13,904 nucleotides of DNA from Lachnospiraceae bacterium UBA5895 (GCA_002431915.1 DJEP01000048.1:1-13904), one strand, 5' to 3'. Counted from the first letter of the stretch, positions 1 to 8,310 are shown. Numbers and translations: made by a program. Notes: a model not told the origin generated them from the letters alone.

Positions 1-28
1 TATAACAGTGTTATATAACACTGTTATA
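1..28. promoter_or_regulatory. Perfect 28-bp palindrome, candidate operator
   Basis: The first 28 bases form a perfect palindrome with 14-nt arms (TATAACAGTGTTAT and its reverse complement). It can also be read as two 11-bp inverted repeats, TAACAGTGTTA and TAACACTGTTA, separated by TA. It is AT-rich and has no GC-rich stem or clear T-tract, so it looks more like a tandem operator for a dimeric regulator (TetR or MarR style) than an intrinsic terminator. It lies 25 bp beyond the ptsI stop codon and may belong to a gene to the left of the window. The binding protein is unknown. Confidence 0.45.
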
Positions 29-53
29 AATATAAACACATTCTTTTTTTCTG

Positions 54-1730
54 TCAAGAGGGAAAACTTATTTTCGCTGCCTCTTCTGCTGCCTCCGATA
101 CGGAGATTCCCGAAAGCATGGCTTTTACCCCTGCAATGTTCCCACTGCTCATGGACAGTTTCCTCGCTCCCAGCCCGACTAACAGTCTGGCGGTCTCCGG
201 ATTTCCTGCCATTTCCCCGCAGACAGAAATTTCCTTTTTACATTTCGTAAATTCTTCAAATACAAATTTTAGCAATCGTAACATTGCTGGGGAATCGCTT
301 CGGTAATACTCTGCCACCTCCGGATTCATCCGATCCGCCGCACACACATACTGTGTCAGATCATTTGAACCGATGCTGGCGAAATCCACTTCTTCCGCTG
401 CCAGATCCGCCATCAGCGCAATGGCGGGAATCTCGATCATGATTCCCACGCGGATTTTTTCATCATATGCCTGTTTTCTCTCCTGAAGCTGCCGTTTTGC
501 CTCCTCGAGACAACTTTTCGCCCGACGGATATCCTCCATACTTCCGATCATGGGGAACATGATCTGCAGCGGTCCGTAGGCGGAAGCCCGAAGTGCTGCC
601 CGCAGCTGCACAAGGAACAGTTCTTTTTCCGAAAAGCAGAGTCTGACTGCCCGTTTTCCCAGGAACGGGTTATCCTCTCTGGGAAGTTCCATATAAGGCA
701 GCGTCTTGTCGCCGCCGATATCCAGTGTCCGCAATGTCACCGGGCGCCCCTCCGCTCTCTGTACTGCCTGTTTGTATGCCGCGAACTGTTTTTCCTCATC
801 CGGCAGTTCCTGCCCTTCCATATAGAGGAATTCCGTGCGGAACAGTCCGATGAAATCATACTGCCCCGTGGGGGTGTCGAATTCCGGCGAACCGATATTG
901 ATCCCGATTTTGATCTCCGTGCCGTCCTTCGTGATCGCCGGGCGGTTCAGAAAAGTCTGCTCTGCTTTCTTTTTTACTGAAAATTCCCGCATTTTTTCCA
1001 GAATGGCTGTCTGTCGCTCCTCGCCGGGATCCACAAATACTTCTCCCGTCAGTGCATCCATGGCTACCTGTGTTCCCGTACGGATCTTAACCGTCACCTC
1101 CGGGATTCCCAGGATTGCCGGGATTCCATAGCTTCTTGCCAGAATCGCAGAATGGGAATTGGCGCCGCCGCTCTCCGTAAGGATCCCCTTTACATGCGTC
1201 CTGTCCATGGTCGCTGTATCGCTGGGTGACAGATCTCCCGCAATCAGGATCACATCTTCCGAAAAAGCGGACAGATTGCATCCTTCCTGTCCCGACAGGA
1301 TCCGGAGCAGCCTGTCTCTGACATCCTTAAGATCCGCCGCACGTTCCGCGATTAACGGGTCCTCCACGCCCGCCAGAAGTTCGGCGAATTCCGTATAGAC
1401 CTTGCTGACCGCGCTGTCCGGCGTCATTCGCTCTCCCCGGATTGCCTCCCGGATCTCCTCTAAGATCTCTTCATCCGCAAGCAGTTCCCGGTGGGCACCG
1501 AAAATCTTTGCCTTATCCGCATCTTCCGCAGACATTCGGTCGGAAAGCTCCTTCAGCTCCTGTCCGGCCTGTTCACAGGCATTTTGAAACTCTCTGTATT
1601 TTTCCTCTTCCTGTCCCTCCGGAAAATATTCCGGTGCCTTCACAAGTTCCCCGGGAGCATACACATAGGCTTTTGCACAGGCAATTCCTTCGGACACCGG
1701 GTTTCCCTGTAATCTTTTTTCCATAAGCAT
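54..1730 (-). CDS. ptsI: PTS Enzyme I (phosphoenolpyruvate-protein phosphotransferase)
   Basis: This cytoplasmic enzyme takes phosphate from PEP and passes it to HPr, the first step of every PTS. The 558-residue product has the EI layout. The N-terminal HPr-binding and phosphohistidine part contains GGANSHSAI with the active histidine near residue 193. The C-terminal PEP-binding barrel contains GLFRTEFLYM, GIMIEIPA, GSNDLTQY and the CGEMAG motif with the catalytic cysteine. It is slightly shorter than common EI proteins of about 570-575 residues, mostly through a short C-terminus. It is the last gene of the operon, 9 nt after ptsH. An AAAGG lies 6 nt before the ATG at 1730; an in-frame ATG at 1724 is an equally plausible start. 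Being inside a sugar-specific operon, it may be a second, dedicated EI. Confidence 0.96.
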   Translation of the reverse strand: MLMEKRLQGNPVSEGIACAKAYVYAPGELVKAPEYFPEGQEEEKYREFQNACEQAGQELKELSDRMSAEDADKAKIFGAHRELLADEEILEEIREAIRGERMTPDSAVSKVYTEFAELLAGVEDPLIAERAADLKDVRDRLLRILSGQEGCNLSAFSEDVILIAGDLSPSDTATMDRTHVKGILTESGGANSHSAILARSYGIPAILGIPEVTVKIRTGTQVAMDALTGEVFVDPGEERQTAILEKMREFSVKKKAEQTFLNRPAITKDGTEIKIGINIGSPEFDTPTGQYDFIGLFRTEFLYMEGQELPDEEKQFAAYKQAVQRAEGRPVTLRTLDIGGDKTLPYMELPREDNPFLGKRAVRLCFSEKELFLVQLRAALRASAYGPLQIMFPMIGSMEDIRRAKSCLEEAKRQLQERKQAYDEKIRVGIMIEIPAIALMADLAAEEVDFASIGSNDLTQYVCAADRMNPEVAEYYRSDSPAMLRLLKFVFEEFTKCKKEISVCGEMAGNPETARLLVGLGARKLSMSSGNIAGVKAMLSGISVSEAAEEAAKISFPS

Positions 1731-1739
1731 CTACCGCCT

Positions 1740-2006
1740 TTATTCTCCGAAGCCGCTTACTACCAATGCAGTCAGTTCCGCCACTGCCTGCTCTTCATCT
1801 GCGCCTTCCGCTGCGATCTCGATCTTCGCACCCTGTCCCAGTCCTTCCGCCAGGATCCGCACTACGGATTTTGCATTGACCGGCACACCGCCTTCTCTGC
1901 AGATCGTGATTCTGCTTTCGTATTTTTTTGCCGCCAGCACGAAATCCGACGCCGGTCTGGCATGGAGTCCTGTCTTATTTATGATTTCCACTGTATTTTT
2001 CGTCAT
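1740..2006 (-). CDS. ptsH: PTS phosphocarrier protein HPr
   Basis: HPr carries phosphate from EI to the sugar-specific IIA. The 88-residue length is standard. The active site TGLHARPAS puts the phosphohistidine at residue 15. The regulatory serine block reads NAKSVV with the serine at 47; the usual Gram-positive block is NAKSIMG with serine 46, so a one-residue shift and changed neighbours suggest weaker HPr kinase or CcpA interaction (inference). The ATG overlaps the TGA of the glucosidase gene by 4 nt (ATGA), and AGAGGA upstream serves as ribosome binding site, so translational coupling is likely. Enzyme I follows after 9 nt. The change around the serine suggests an HPr specialised for this operon rather than the global catabolite-repression HPr. 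Confidence 0.96.
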   Translation of the reverse strand: MTKNTVEIINKTGLHARPASDFVLAAKKYESRITICREGGVPVNAKSVVRILAEGLGQGAKIEIAAEGADEEQAVAELTALVVSGFGE

Positions 2007-3511
2007 TGTCTATCCTCTTTTCTGTCCGGATCAAGCACACTGGCTCCTTGCGTCCGGATGCACTCCCGATACCATGCAAAGGAGTCCTTTTTCTTCCGAT
2101 CCAGTGTTCCGCTTCCGTCATCATTCTTGTCCACATAGATAAATCCATACCGTTTTTTCATTTCACCGGTGCTTGCACTGACCAAATCGATGCAGCCCCA
2201 GGGGGTGTAGCCCATCAGTTCCACACCGTCCTGCACTGCTTCCCACATCTGTCTTATGTGTTCCCGCAGATAAGCAATTCGGTAAGTATCATGGATCTGT
2301 CCGTCTTCCGCCACCGTATCCACGGCTCCCAGACCGTTCTCCACGATCATAAGCGGAATTTGGTATCTTCCGTACAGTTCGTTCAACAGATACCGCAGTC
2401 CCTTCGGATCAATGATCCAGCCCCATTCACTGGCTTCCAGATAGGGATTTGCCACACCAAGCATCATATTGCCCGCTGTCTGTGCGACTTTCGGATCCGC
2501 TGTGGCACAGCGGGAACTGTAATAACTGAAGCTTAAAAAGTCCACTTTACCGCATTTTAATATCTCATCGTCCTGCTGCTCCTTACGGATCTGAATTTCA
2601 TTTTCCCGGAAAAAACGTTCCGCAAAAGAAGGATATTCGCCTCTTACACACACATCGCCGCACAGCCAGTTGCTGCGCTTCATCTGCGCCTGCGCCTCCA
2701 GCACATCTTCCGGGCTGCAGGTATAGGGGTATACCCCCGCCGCAGACAGCATGCAGCCCACCTTACTCTGCGGACAGATCTCGTGTGCCATTTTCACTGC
2801 CTGGGCACTTGCTACGAACTGGTGATGCAGTGCGGTGAATCTAAGGCTTTTTTCCTCCGCACTCTCCGGCGCTCCCATTCGCTTCATTCCAAACAGATCT
2901 TCTCCGTCCTCCGGCAGGATCCCTCCGGCTAAGAGAGTACCGAAGCGGCTGACCAGGGTATTCATCTCATTAAAGGTCAGCCAGTAATGCACCAGGTCCT
3001 TATATTCCCGGAATACCGTCTCGCAGTAATTCAGGAAAAATCTGATTACCTTCCGGTTCGTCCAGCCGCCGTACTGCTCACACAGATGATAGGGTATCTC
3101 GTAATGGGATAGGGTCACTAACGGTTCGATCCCGTATTTTTTACAGGTCTCAAAGACCTTCCGGTAAAATTTAAGTCCCACAGGGTTGGGCGTCTCCTCG
3201 TCTCCTTTGGGAAAAATACGGCTCCAGGCAATGGACAGCCGGAATACTTTGAATCCCATCTCGGCAAAAAGCGCGATATCCTCTTCGTATCTGTGGTAGA
3301 AATCTATGGCCTCATGGCTGGGGTAGGTCTCTTCCGGACGGATTTCTCTGGTGAAGCGCCGCGGAGACGTCTTCGTCCCCGCGGTGATATGATCTGCAAC
3401 AGAATCTCCTTTTCCGTCCGTCTGCCATGCGCCTTCCACCTGATTTGCTGCCACCGCACCGCCCCATAAAAATCCTTCCGGAAATGTTTTCTGTTTTTCT
3501 TTTTCTTCCAT
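2003..3511 (-). CDS. 6-phospho-beta-glucosidase, glycoside hydrolase family 1
   Basis: This 502-residue cytoplasmic enzyme hydrolyses the phosphorylated beta-glucoside delivered by the PTS to glucose 6-phosphate plus sugar or aglycone. The GH1 features are all visible. The N-terminal signature is FPEGFLWGGAVAANQVEGAW. The acid/base glutamate is in TFNEMN (about E182) and the nucleophile is in IVENG (about E391). The loop SASTGEMKKRYGFIYVD supplies the Ser-Lys-Tyr set (about S447, K453, Y455) that binds the 6-phosphate and separates phospho-glycosidases from plain beta-glucosidases. There is no signal peptide. The ATG overlaps the IIC stop by one base (TAATG) and the stop overlaps the ptsH start. 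Substrate could be cellobiose, gentiobiose, or an aryl-glucoside such as salicin or arbutin; sequence alone does not decide. Confidence 0.95.
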   Translation of the reverse strand: MEEKEKQKTFPEGFLWGGAVAANQVEGAWQTDGKGDSVADHITAGTKTSPRRFTREIRPEETYPSHEAIDFYHRYEEDIALFAEMGFKVFRLSIAWSRIFPKGDEETPNPVGLKFYRKVFETCKKYGIEPLVTLSHYEIPYHLCEQYGGWTNRKVIRFFLNYCETVFREYKDLVHYWLTFNEMNTLVSRFGTLLAGGILPEDGEDLFGMKRMGAPESAEEKSLRFTALHHQFVASAQAVKMAHEICPQSKVGCMLSAAGVYPYTCSPEDVLEAQAQMKRSNWLCGDVCVRGEYPSFAERFFRENEIQIRKEQQDDEILKCGKVDFLSFSYYSSRCATADPKVAQTAGNMMLGVANPYLEASEWGWIIDPKGLRYLLNELYGRYQIPLMIVENGLGAVDTVAEDGQIHDTYRIAYLREHIRQMWEAVQDGVELMGYTPWGCIDLVSASTGEMKKRYGFIYVDKNDDGSGTLDRKKKDSFAWYRECIRTQGASVLDPDRKEDRQ

Positions 3512-4803
3512 TATTCTGCTTCCTTTGCCTGTGCTTCTTTTGCTACCAGTTCCTTTTCATATACCTTAAAGAACGGCCAGTAGCAGGCAAATGCTACCGC
3601 AAATGCGATCACCGGAATAAAGATATTAGTCCAGGACAGCGTTGTCAGATACTGGGCAAAGCCGATGGGCAGGTTCGCGGTGATGGAGATATATGCCGGT
3701 TTGAAGAAACCGATCATGTATCCGAAGTAACATAGGATCATGGTGATCACGGGATTCAGGATAAACGGAATGCACATGATCGGGTTATACATGATGGGGT
3801 AGCCGAAGATCACCGGCTCGTTGATATTAAAGAGACCGGGAACAATGGCTGCCTTGCTGACTGCCTTTAACTGTTCCGACTTCGAGAACAATCCCATGAC
3901 ACACAGTGCCAGTGTATTGCCGGTACCGCCGCAGCAGTTGATAATGCCGAACAGTGCTATGGGCATGAATACCAGTGCCTGCCCTGCTTCATGGTTGGCA
4001 TAGTTGGTAGCGTAATACTGCATCAGAGGTGCTGCGATTGCCGCATATACTGCTACAGTTCCATGGACACCCATGGTCCATAACAGGCTGGCAATGATTA
4101 CAATAATGATGATTCCGGGAACACTGGTCAGGGCTGCCAGAGGCATTCCCAGAAGTCCGGTGATCAGTACCGGAAGTGCAGTCTGTGTCAGTGCAACGCA
4201 TCCGTATCCCAACACGGTCCAGATAATGGCATTCACTACCAGGGGAACCAGGGAGCGGAATGTATCCTGTAAAAACTCCGGAACGGCATCCGGCATCTTG
4301 ATGACCAGATGATGTTTTTCAAAAAAGTGCGTCAGCTGTACGCTGGTCAGTGCCACGATGATCGCCACGAACATCCCCTTGGCGTCTAATGCCATGGTGT
4401 CCATACCGGTAAAGGTGCCGCCTGCCTCGCCTGCCAGATCCACCGTCTTGATGGGTGCTGCCGCGATCAGGAAGATCAGAATGGAATTCAGTCCTGCCAT
4501 CAGCGCCTGCATTTTCAATGATTTTGCATATGAATATGCAATGGTGAATGCCACATACAGAGAAATGAATCCCATGGATACCTTATAAGGTACCATAAGT
4601 GCGCTGTAGATTCCGGAGCTCTGGTCGATGAGTCCTATGGTCTGTAAGATAACGGCTAACAGCTGGAATACCGCTCCCAACAGTATTACGCCCATGACCA
4701 TCATCATACCGGAGGAAATTGCCTGAATTCCCTTATTCCCCACTACCTTTTCTCCTGCTTTTTTAATCGCCTGCATTGGTTTACTTTCATAAAAATTTGC
4801 CAT
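3511..4803 (-). CDS. celB: PTS lactose/cellobiose-family IIC permease
   Basis: This is the membrane channel of the PTS, which binds the outside sugar and moves it in as IIB phosphorylates it. The 430-residue product is strongly hydrophobic with around ten predicted membrane segments and has the usual length for the lactose/cellobiose IIC family. The conserved sugar-site block NINEPVIFGYPIMYNPIM is present in the C-terminal half, including the NEP glutamate, preceded by a glycine-rich CCGGTGNT loop. A clear AAGGAG precedes the ATG at 4803. It stands as a separate IIC protein, with IIB and IIA encoded just upstream. Assignment to a beta-glucoside rests on the neighbouring phospho-beta-glucosidase. 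The symbol follows the cellobiose homologue and is a family name rather than proof of substrate. Confidence 0.92.
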   Translation of the reverse strand: MANFYESKPMQAIKKAGEKVVGNKGIQAISSGMMMVMGVILLGAVFQLLAVILQTIGLIDQSSGIYSALMVPYKVSMGFISLYVAFTIAYSYAKSLKMQALMAGLNSILIFLIAAAPIKTVDLAGEAGGTFTGMDTMALDAKGMFVAIIVALTSVQLTHFFEKHHLVIKMPDAVPEFLQDTFRSLVPLVVNAIIWTVLGYGCVALTQTALPVLITGLLGMPLAALTSVPGIIIIVIIASLLWTMGVHGTVAVYAAIAAPLMQYYATNYANHEAGQALVFMPIALFGIINCCGGTGNTLALCVMGLFSKSEQLKAVSKAAIVPGLFNINEPVIFGYPIMYNPIMCIPFILNPVITMILCYFGYMIGFFKPAYISITANLPIGFAQYLTTLSWTNIFIPVIAFAVAFACYWPFFKVYEKELVAKEAQAKEAE

Positions 4804-4855
4804 ACCTTTACTCCTTCCCTGTGAAATACTTTCTAATAACTTTTGTTCTGTACCT

Positions 4856-5155
4856 TTACTGATACAGTTCCTCCACCTGTTTCATGATATTTGCCACATT
4901 GCCGATGGCATAGTCATATGCCGGAATGACGGCGATGGGCTTCTGTGTGTTCTGTTCGATCTCACTTTTTTTATAGGACACCTGGGGTCCCAACAGAATC
5001 ACATCATAATTTTTGTACACATCCTCATATGCGGACATTCCCGCCGCTTCGATCTTCAGAGAGATTCCCTGATCCTCTGCATATTTTTCCATTTTCCTCA
5101 TCAGGATTCCCGTGGACATTCCCCCGGCACAGATCAATAATACTTTGCGTTCCAT
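4856..5155 (-). CDS. celA: PTS lactose/cellobiose-family IIB
   Basis: This small cytoplasmic protein accepts phosphate from IIA on a cysteine and gives it to the sugar held by IIC. The 99-residue product starts with the classic P-loop LLICAGGMSTGIL, which places the phosphocysteine at residue 9. The remainder fits the IIB-cellobiose fold, including the YDVILLGPQVSY strand-loop that normally follows. Its ATG has GGAGG seven nt upstream. It lies 25 nt after the IIA stop and 52 nt before IIC, the longest gap in the operon; I see no promoter or hairpin in that gap. The symbol follows the cellobiose family and does not fix the sugar. Confidence 0.94.
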   Translation of the reverse strand: MERKVLLICAGGMSTGILMRKMEKYAEDQGISLKIEAAGMSAYEDVYKNYDVILLGPQVSYKKSEIEQNTQKPIAVIPAYDYAIGNVANIMKQVEELYQ

Positions 5156-5180
5156 AAGCTGCCTCCTTTATTTTTCCTTT

Positions 5181-5498
5181 TTATCGCTGATAGAGTGCGA
5201 TCATTTCCCGGATCAGATCAAGCGCCAGTGCGCTTCCCATCAGATGATCCTGTGCATGGCATAACAGAATACTCACCTGCGCCACCTCCCCGGACGCATC
5301 CATTTTTAACAGTTCTCTGTGGGATTCGTGGGCGGTCTGCAGACTCTTTTCCGCCTCTGCAAGAAGCTTCTCCGCTTCTTCAAACTTACCTCCCTTCGCT
5401 TCCTGCAATGCCGCAAAAGAATCCGATCTCGCCTGCCCGGAATTAGCGATGATCATCATTGCGATTTCTTCCAGTTTTTCCTGTATGTTTTCTTCCAT
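5181..5498 (-). CDS. celC: PTS lactose/cellobiose-family IIA
   Basis: IIA passes phosphate from HPr to IIB. The 105-residue, mostly helical product matches the lactose/cellobiose IIA family, which forms trimers of three-helix subunits. The motif LCHAQDHLM near the C-terminus carries the phosphohistidine at about residue 81, with the conserved Asp and His three and four residues later. The long charged middle (KFEEAEKLLAEAEKSL) is the expected amphipathic helix. AGGAGG lies upstream of the ATG at 5498. It is the first structural gene after the regulator, only 18 nt downstream of that gene, so regulator and transporter are very likely on one transcript. Confidence 0.94.
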   Translation of the reverse strand: MEENIQEKLEEIAMMIIANSGQARSDSFAALQEAKGGKFEEAEKLLAEAEKSLQTAHESHRELLKMDASGEVAQVSILLCHAQDHLMGSALALDLIREMIALYQR

Positions 5499-5516
5499 AC
5501 TGCAGCCCTCCTGTTC

Positions 5517-8048
5517 TTAAAGCTGATATATAATAGTCAGAATGTTTGCGATCTCATCATCATTGATAATGATGTGAAACGCTTTTTCCAACGGTTTTAC
5601 GATTTTCAACAGTTTCTTAAATTCCCGGTCATATTGCAGCAGGATTCCCGCTTTTCTGGGATTCGTCGCCACTTCCTGTCTGCCAAGCAGTCTGTCGATG
5701 CAGCAGGCGATATGGATCAGCAGTCCCGCTTCCGCATCCAGTGACAATTCCCCAAGGGAAGTATTGATCTCCTGCATGATATCCGGCAGGATCTTTTTCA
5801 GCTTCCCGATATCGGTGTGGGTCAGCTGTTCTCCCAGGTACGCAAACATCGCATCGTAATCGATCTTCGCCTTTGCTTCTTTTTCCAGCTGCAGCAGTCT
5901 CGGCAGGCTTTCCTTTCTCGCACCGAATACTTCACTGATGGATAGAAAGGGGATGGAGAACAATCCCGGATCATAGGTACCCACGATACAGCGGATCACT
6001 CCCGTGGTCATCAGACGTTTTAAACTATCGCGGAGCACCTCTTTGTCTGCCACAGACATGGGAATCACTTCCGTGTCCTCCAGCTGCCCGTATTTTTCAA
6101 TATAGCGCTTCATTTCCTCCGCACCACCTTTTCCCGTGGTACAGAGTGTGATGATATAATTTTTACGATACCCGTCAATGCCGTCGATACTTTTCGCCGT
6201 GCTGTACATTATTTTGTCGGGATCGTCCTCGGTAAGTGTACGTCTCGCCAGCTCGATTCCCAGGGTCGTCACCGGCATCCGGATCTGCCTTATGGGGACC
6301 TCCAGCTCCTTCTCGATCTCTAACAGCATTTCTCCTAAGAAACTGCTGTCATAGACCACCAGAATTCCCTTGCCCTGCTGTACCTTCGTCAGGTAATCCT
6401 TAAGATCCCCGTAAGTCTGTACCGAAGCCCGTTCACTGGTGATCTCATAGGGGTAAATATTGTCCAGTTTCGTCATGCTGCTGACCGTTCCGGCTATTGC
6501 GGAAGCTATGCCTGCGCCGTAAAAGGCAAATACCAGCACCGGCCGTATGCTTTCCGTCTTTTCCTCATTCTGATAACGTAAGAACATGGTAAGTAACAGA
6601 ATCTCTTCCATGGACAATTCCACACCATATTCTTCTTTGATCCGCTCCGCCAGTTCCTCGCTGAGCAGGTACTCTTCTCTGTGATACACCAGAATCTCCG
6701 CAATGCTTTCCCGGTCCGGTGCACTTTTTTCCCGTTTTCCGGTAATTACGGCATTGAGATGCAGGCATAATCCGTACAATACCGAAGTGGAAAAGCTGCG
6801 GTTCAGCTGCCGCTCTGCCTTCTGTAAAAACTCTTCTACAATGCCGATCAGCTTTTCTTCCACCAGGATCTCCAGCTGCTTTTTATCTGTCACGTCCCGG
6901 ATCAGTTCCTTTTGGTATTTACCGAAGGCTCTTTCCACCTCCATACTCAGTAACAGATTGATCTCTTCCTCTTCGATTCCCGTATCTTTCAGTGCCGCTG
7001 CTTTTCTGCTGATTCTGTCATACAGGGTACCGTCCTCCGGTCTGCTGATGTGGATTTCTTCTCCGCTGAAGGTGAACCTCTGGTCAAAGTCGATCAGGTT
7101 CTCCGCTTCCCTGCGGTACCGGAGCATTCCTTTCCGTACATTGTTGGAGAAATCGCTGATAAATAATGAGATTTCCCCCTGTTTGCCGTATTCCCTGACA
7201 TAGGCATTGGCACAGCCGATCTTGATATCACCTTTTAACTGATAATAGTTGGCATCGCATTCATAGAAGAGTAGGCAGGTCATCAGGTCTCCCCGGACGA
7301 TCAGTGTCCGTTGGATCCGTACAGCTTCTTTGGAAAACAGATGCTTGATCATCTCCATCCGTTCCGCAAGCGGTCGCTCCGCCATTGTGGGTAACTGCAG
7401 CTGCACCGGGAACTCCGCCAAGAATTCATCCGACAACTGCTCTCTCTCCGTACAGCTGACGATCACCCCGTACTTTCTCACCGGTGACTGCAGATATTCC
7501 AACACTTTTCTCCTGGCTCTCGGACTTAAGAACTGGATATTGTCAAAAAAGACAAATCCCTGTTCCGACTGTTTCCAGCTCTCATCCGGCTCACCGCCGC
7601 CTGCATAGTCATGACAGTCAATGTGGAGATACGGTGCATTCTCCGGCACGATCCGCTGCTCTACCGCAAAACGGTACATCCGCTCTGCCAGGCGGTTCTT
7701 CCCGGTTCCCCGGGCTCCGACCAACAGTGTGTTAAGGCTTCTCTGCGGATAAAGTACAGCGGCCTTCGCCAGCTGGATCGTCTGTCGCAGACTTCCGTCC
7801 GCACCGATCAGATCCGTAAAACACTCCGCTGTCTTCTCTCTGTCCTCTCTCCCCAGCTTATAGAGTACCGGTCTGCCGTTGGATTTCTGTATTCTGCCCT
7901 CCTGTACCAGCAGATTCAGAATGCTGCTCACATTGGTCCTCTGCAGTTCCAGCGCATCCGCGATGTAAGCGGTGGAGATTCCGCGGTCTGCTTGCTCATC
8001 CGCGTGCAGTCTGATAAAGTCATATACTTTTTCTTTGTTTGATTTCAT
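5517..8048 (-). CDS. LevR-like PTS regulator with HTH, reduced AAA+, PRD, EIIA-Man-like, EIIB-like and PRD domains
   Basis: This 843-residue cytoplasmic regulator should sense the phosphorylation state of the PTS and control this operon. An N-terminal winged HTH spans about 1-65. A short AAA+ region (about 80-290) has a P-loop-like GARGTGKN and a Walker-B-like GFVFFDN. PRD1 (about 395-495) has a histidine near 430. An EIIA-Man-like domain starts near 502, an EIIB-Gat-like domain has LCTTGKGGA with Cys near 636, and PRD2 (about 735-840) has GLLIHI with His near 779. This order matches LevR-type regulators. Oddities: Asn replaces Thr/Ser in the P-loop, Walker B reads DN instead of DE, no GAFTGA loop is visible, and the EIIA-Man motif reads FAFYGAG with no histidine. 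The ATG at 8048 is chosen because GGGAGGAG precedes it; a TTG at 8078 has no such site. Confidence 0.88.
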   Translation of the reverse strand: MKSNKEKVYDFIRLHADEQADRGISTAYIADALELQRTNVSSILNLLVQEGRIQKSNGRPVLYKLGREDREKTAECFTDLIGADGSLRQTIQLAKAAVLYPQRSLNTLLVGARGTGKNRLAERMYRFAVEQRIVPENAPYLHIDCHDYAGGGEPDESWKQSEQGFVFFDNIQFLSPRARRKVLEYLQSPVRKYGVIVSCTEREQLSDEFLAEFPVQLQLPTMAERPLAERMEMIKHLFSKEAVRIQRTLIVRGDLMTCLLFYECDANYYQLKGDIKIGCANAYVREYGKQGEISLFISDFSNNVRKGMLRYRREAENLIDFDQRFTFSGEEIHISRPEDGTLYDRISRKAAALKDTGIEEEEINLLLSMEVERAFGKYQKELIRDVTDKKQLEILVEEKLIGIVEEFLQKAERQLNRSFSTSVLYGLCLHLNAVITGKREKSAPDRESIAEILVYHREEYLLSEELAERIKEEYGVELSMEEILLLTMFLRYQNEEKTESIRPVLVFAFYGAGIASAIAGTVSSMTKLDNIYPYEITSERASVQTYGDLKDYLTKVQQGKGILVVYDSSFLGEMLLEIEKELEVPIRQIRMPVTTLGIELARRTLTEDDPDKIMYSTAKSIDGIDGYRKNYIITLCTTGKGGAEEMKRYIEKYGQLEDTEVIPMSVADKEVLRDSLKRLMTTGVIRCIVGTYDPGLFSIPFLSISEVFGARKESLPRLLQLEKEAKAKIDYDAMFAYLGEQLTHTDIGKLKKILPDIMQEINTSLGELSLDAEAGLLIHIACCIDRLLGRQEVATNPRKAGILLQYDREFKKLLKIVKPLEKAFHIIINDDEIANILTIIYQL

Positions 8049-8106
8049 AGGATGTGTCTCCTCCCTGTGTATATCCAAAGAAAATTATACACTTTATACA
8101 ATAAGC

Positions 8107-8135
8107 AATCTATCATTTTCTGAATATTTGGTCAA
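8107..8135 (-). promoter_or_regulatory. Candidate sigma-A promoter of the PTS operon
   Basis: On the minus strand TTGACC (8130-8135) is followed after 17 nt by TAGATT (8107-8112), leaving a leader of about 50 nt before the regulator ATG. A second possible -10, TATAAT at 8084-8089, lies closer to the gene but lacks a good -35. I looked for a sigma-54 type GG-N10-GC element here and saw none. The whole operon has no other gap large enough for a separate promoter. Confidence 0.5.
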
Positions 8136-8143
8136 AAGCGGAA

Positions 8144-8310
8144 GTGTATCTGTTTTTATTGTAAAATTATACTTTTCTGTTCATTTTTATTATTTTTCAA
8201 TGGATTTTTTGGTGATTTTTTTGTGGAATATAAAAAGAATCCGAAGGATAGATTCTCCGGATTCTTTTTAGTGTATAAGTTTTTATTCTGATTTTAAGAA
8301 GTGTATAGGT
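8144..8310 (+). repeat. Three GTGTATA-type direct repeats upstream of the PTS operon
   Basis: A motif of the form AGTGTATAxGTTTTTATT occurs on the plus strand starting near 8144, 8271 and 8301, with the last copy degraded at its end. The first two share GTGTAT, GTTTTTATT and similar flanks. A shorter inverted copy (AGTGTATAAT on the minus strand) overlaps the downstream -10 near 8084-8092. They sit just upstream of the candidate promoter and flank the exporter terminator, so they could be binding sites for the LevR-like regulator. This is inference from position and repetition only; this AT-rich gap holds no gene. Confidence 0.4.
8231..8270 (-). terminator. Intrinsic terminator after the ABC exporter genes
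   Basis: A 13-bp perfect stem (TAAAAAGAATCCG, 8231-8243, pairing with 8258-8270) encloses a 14-nt loop. Read on the minus strand the stem ends in a T-rich run, as expected for termination of the exporter operon that ends at 8331. The A-rich other side means it could also work in the plus direction. Confidence 0.8.

Noticed and set aside
2006..2536. Plus-strand open frame of 176 codons
   Set aside because: Antisense to the GH1 glucosidase gene; shadow frame without domains or a ribosome binding site I can support.
6703..7203. Plus-strand open frame of 166 codons
   Set aside because: Antisense to the LevR-like regulator, serine-rich as expected of a shadow frame.
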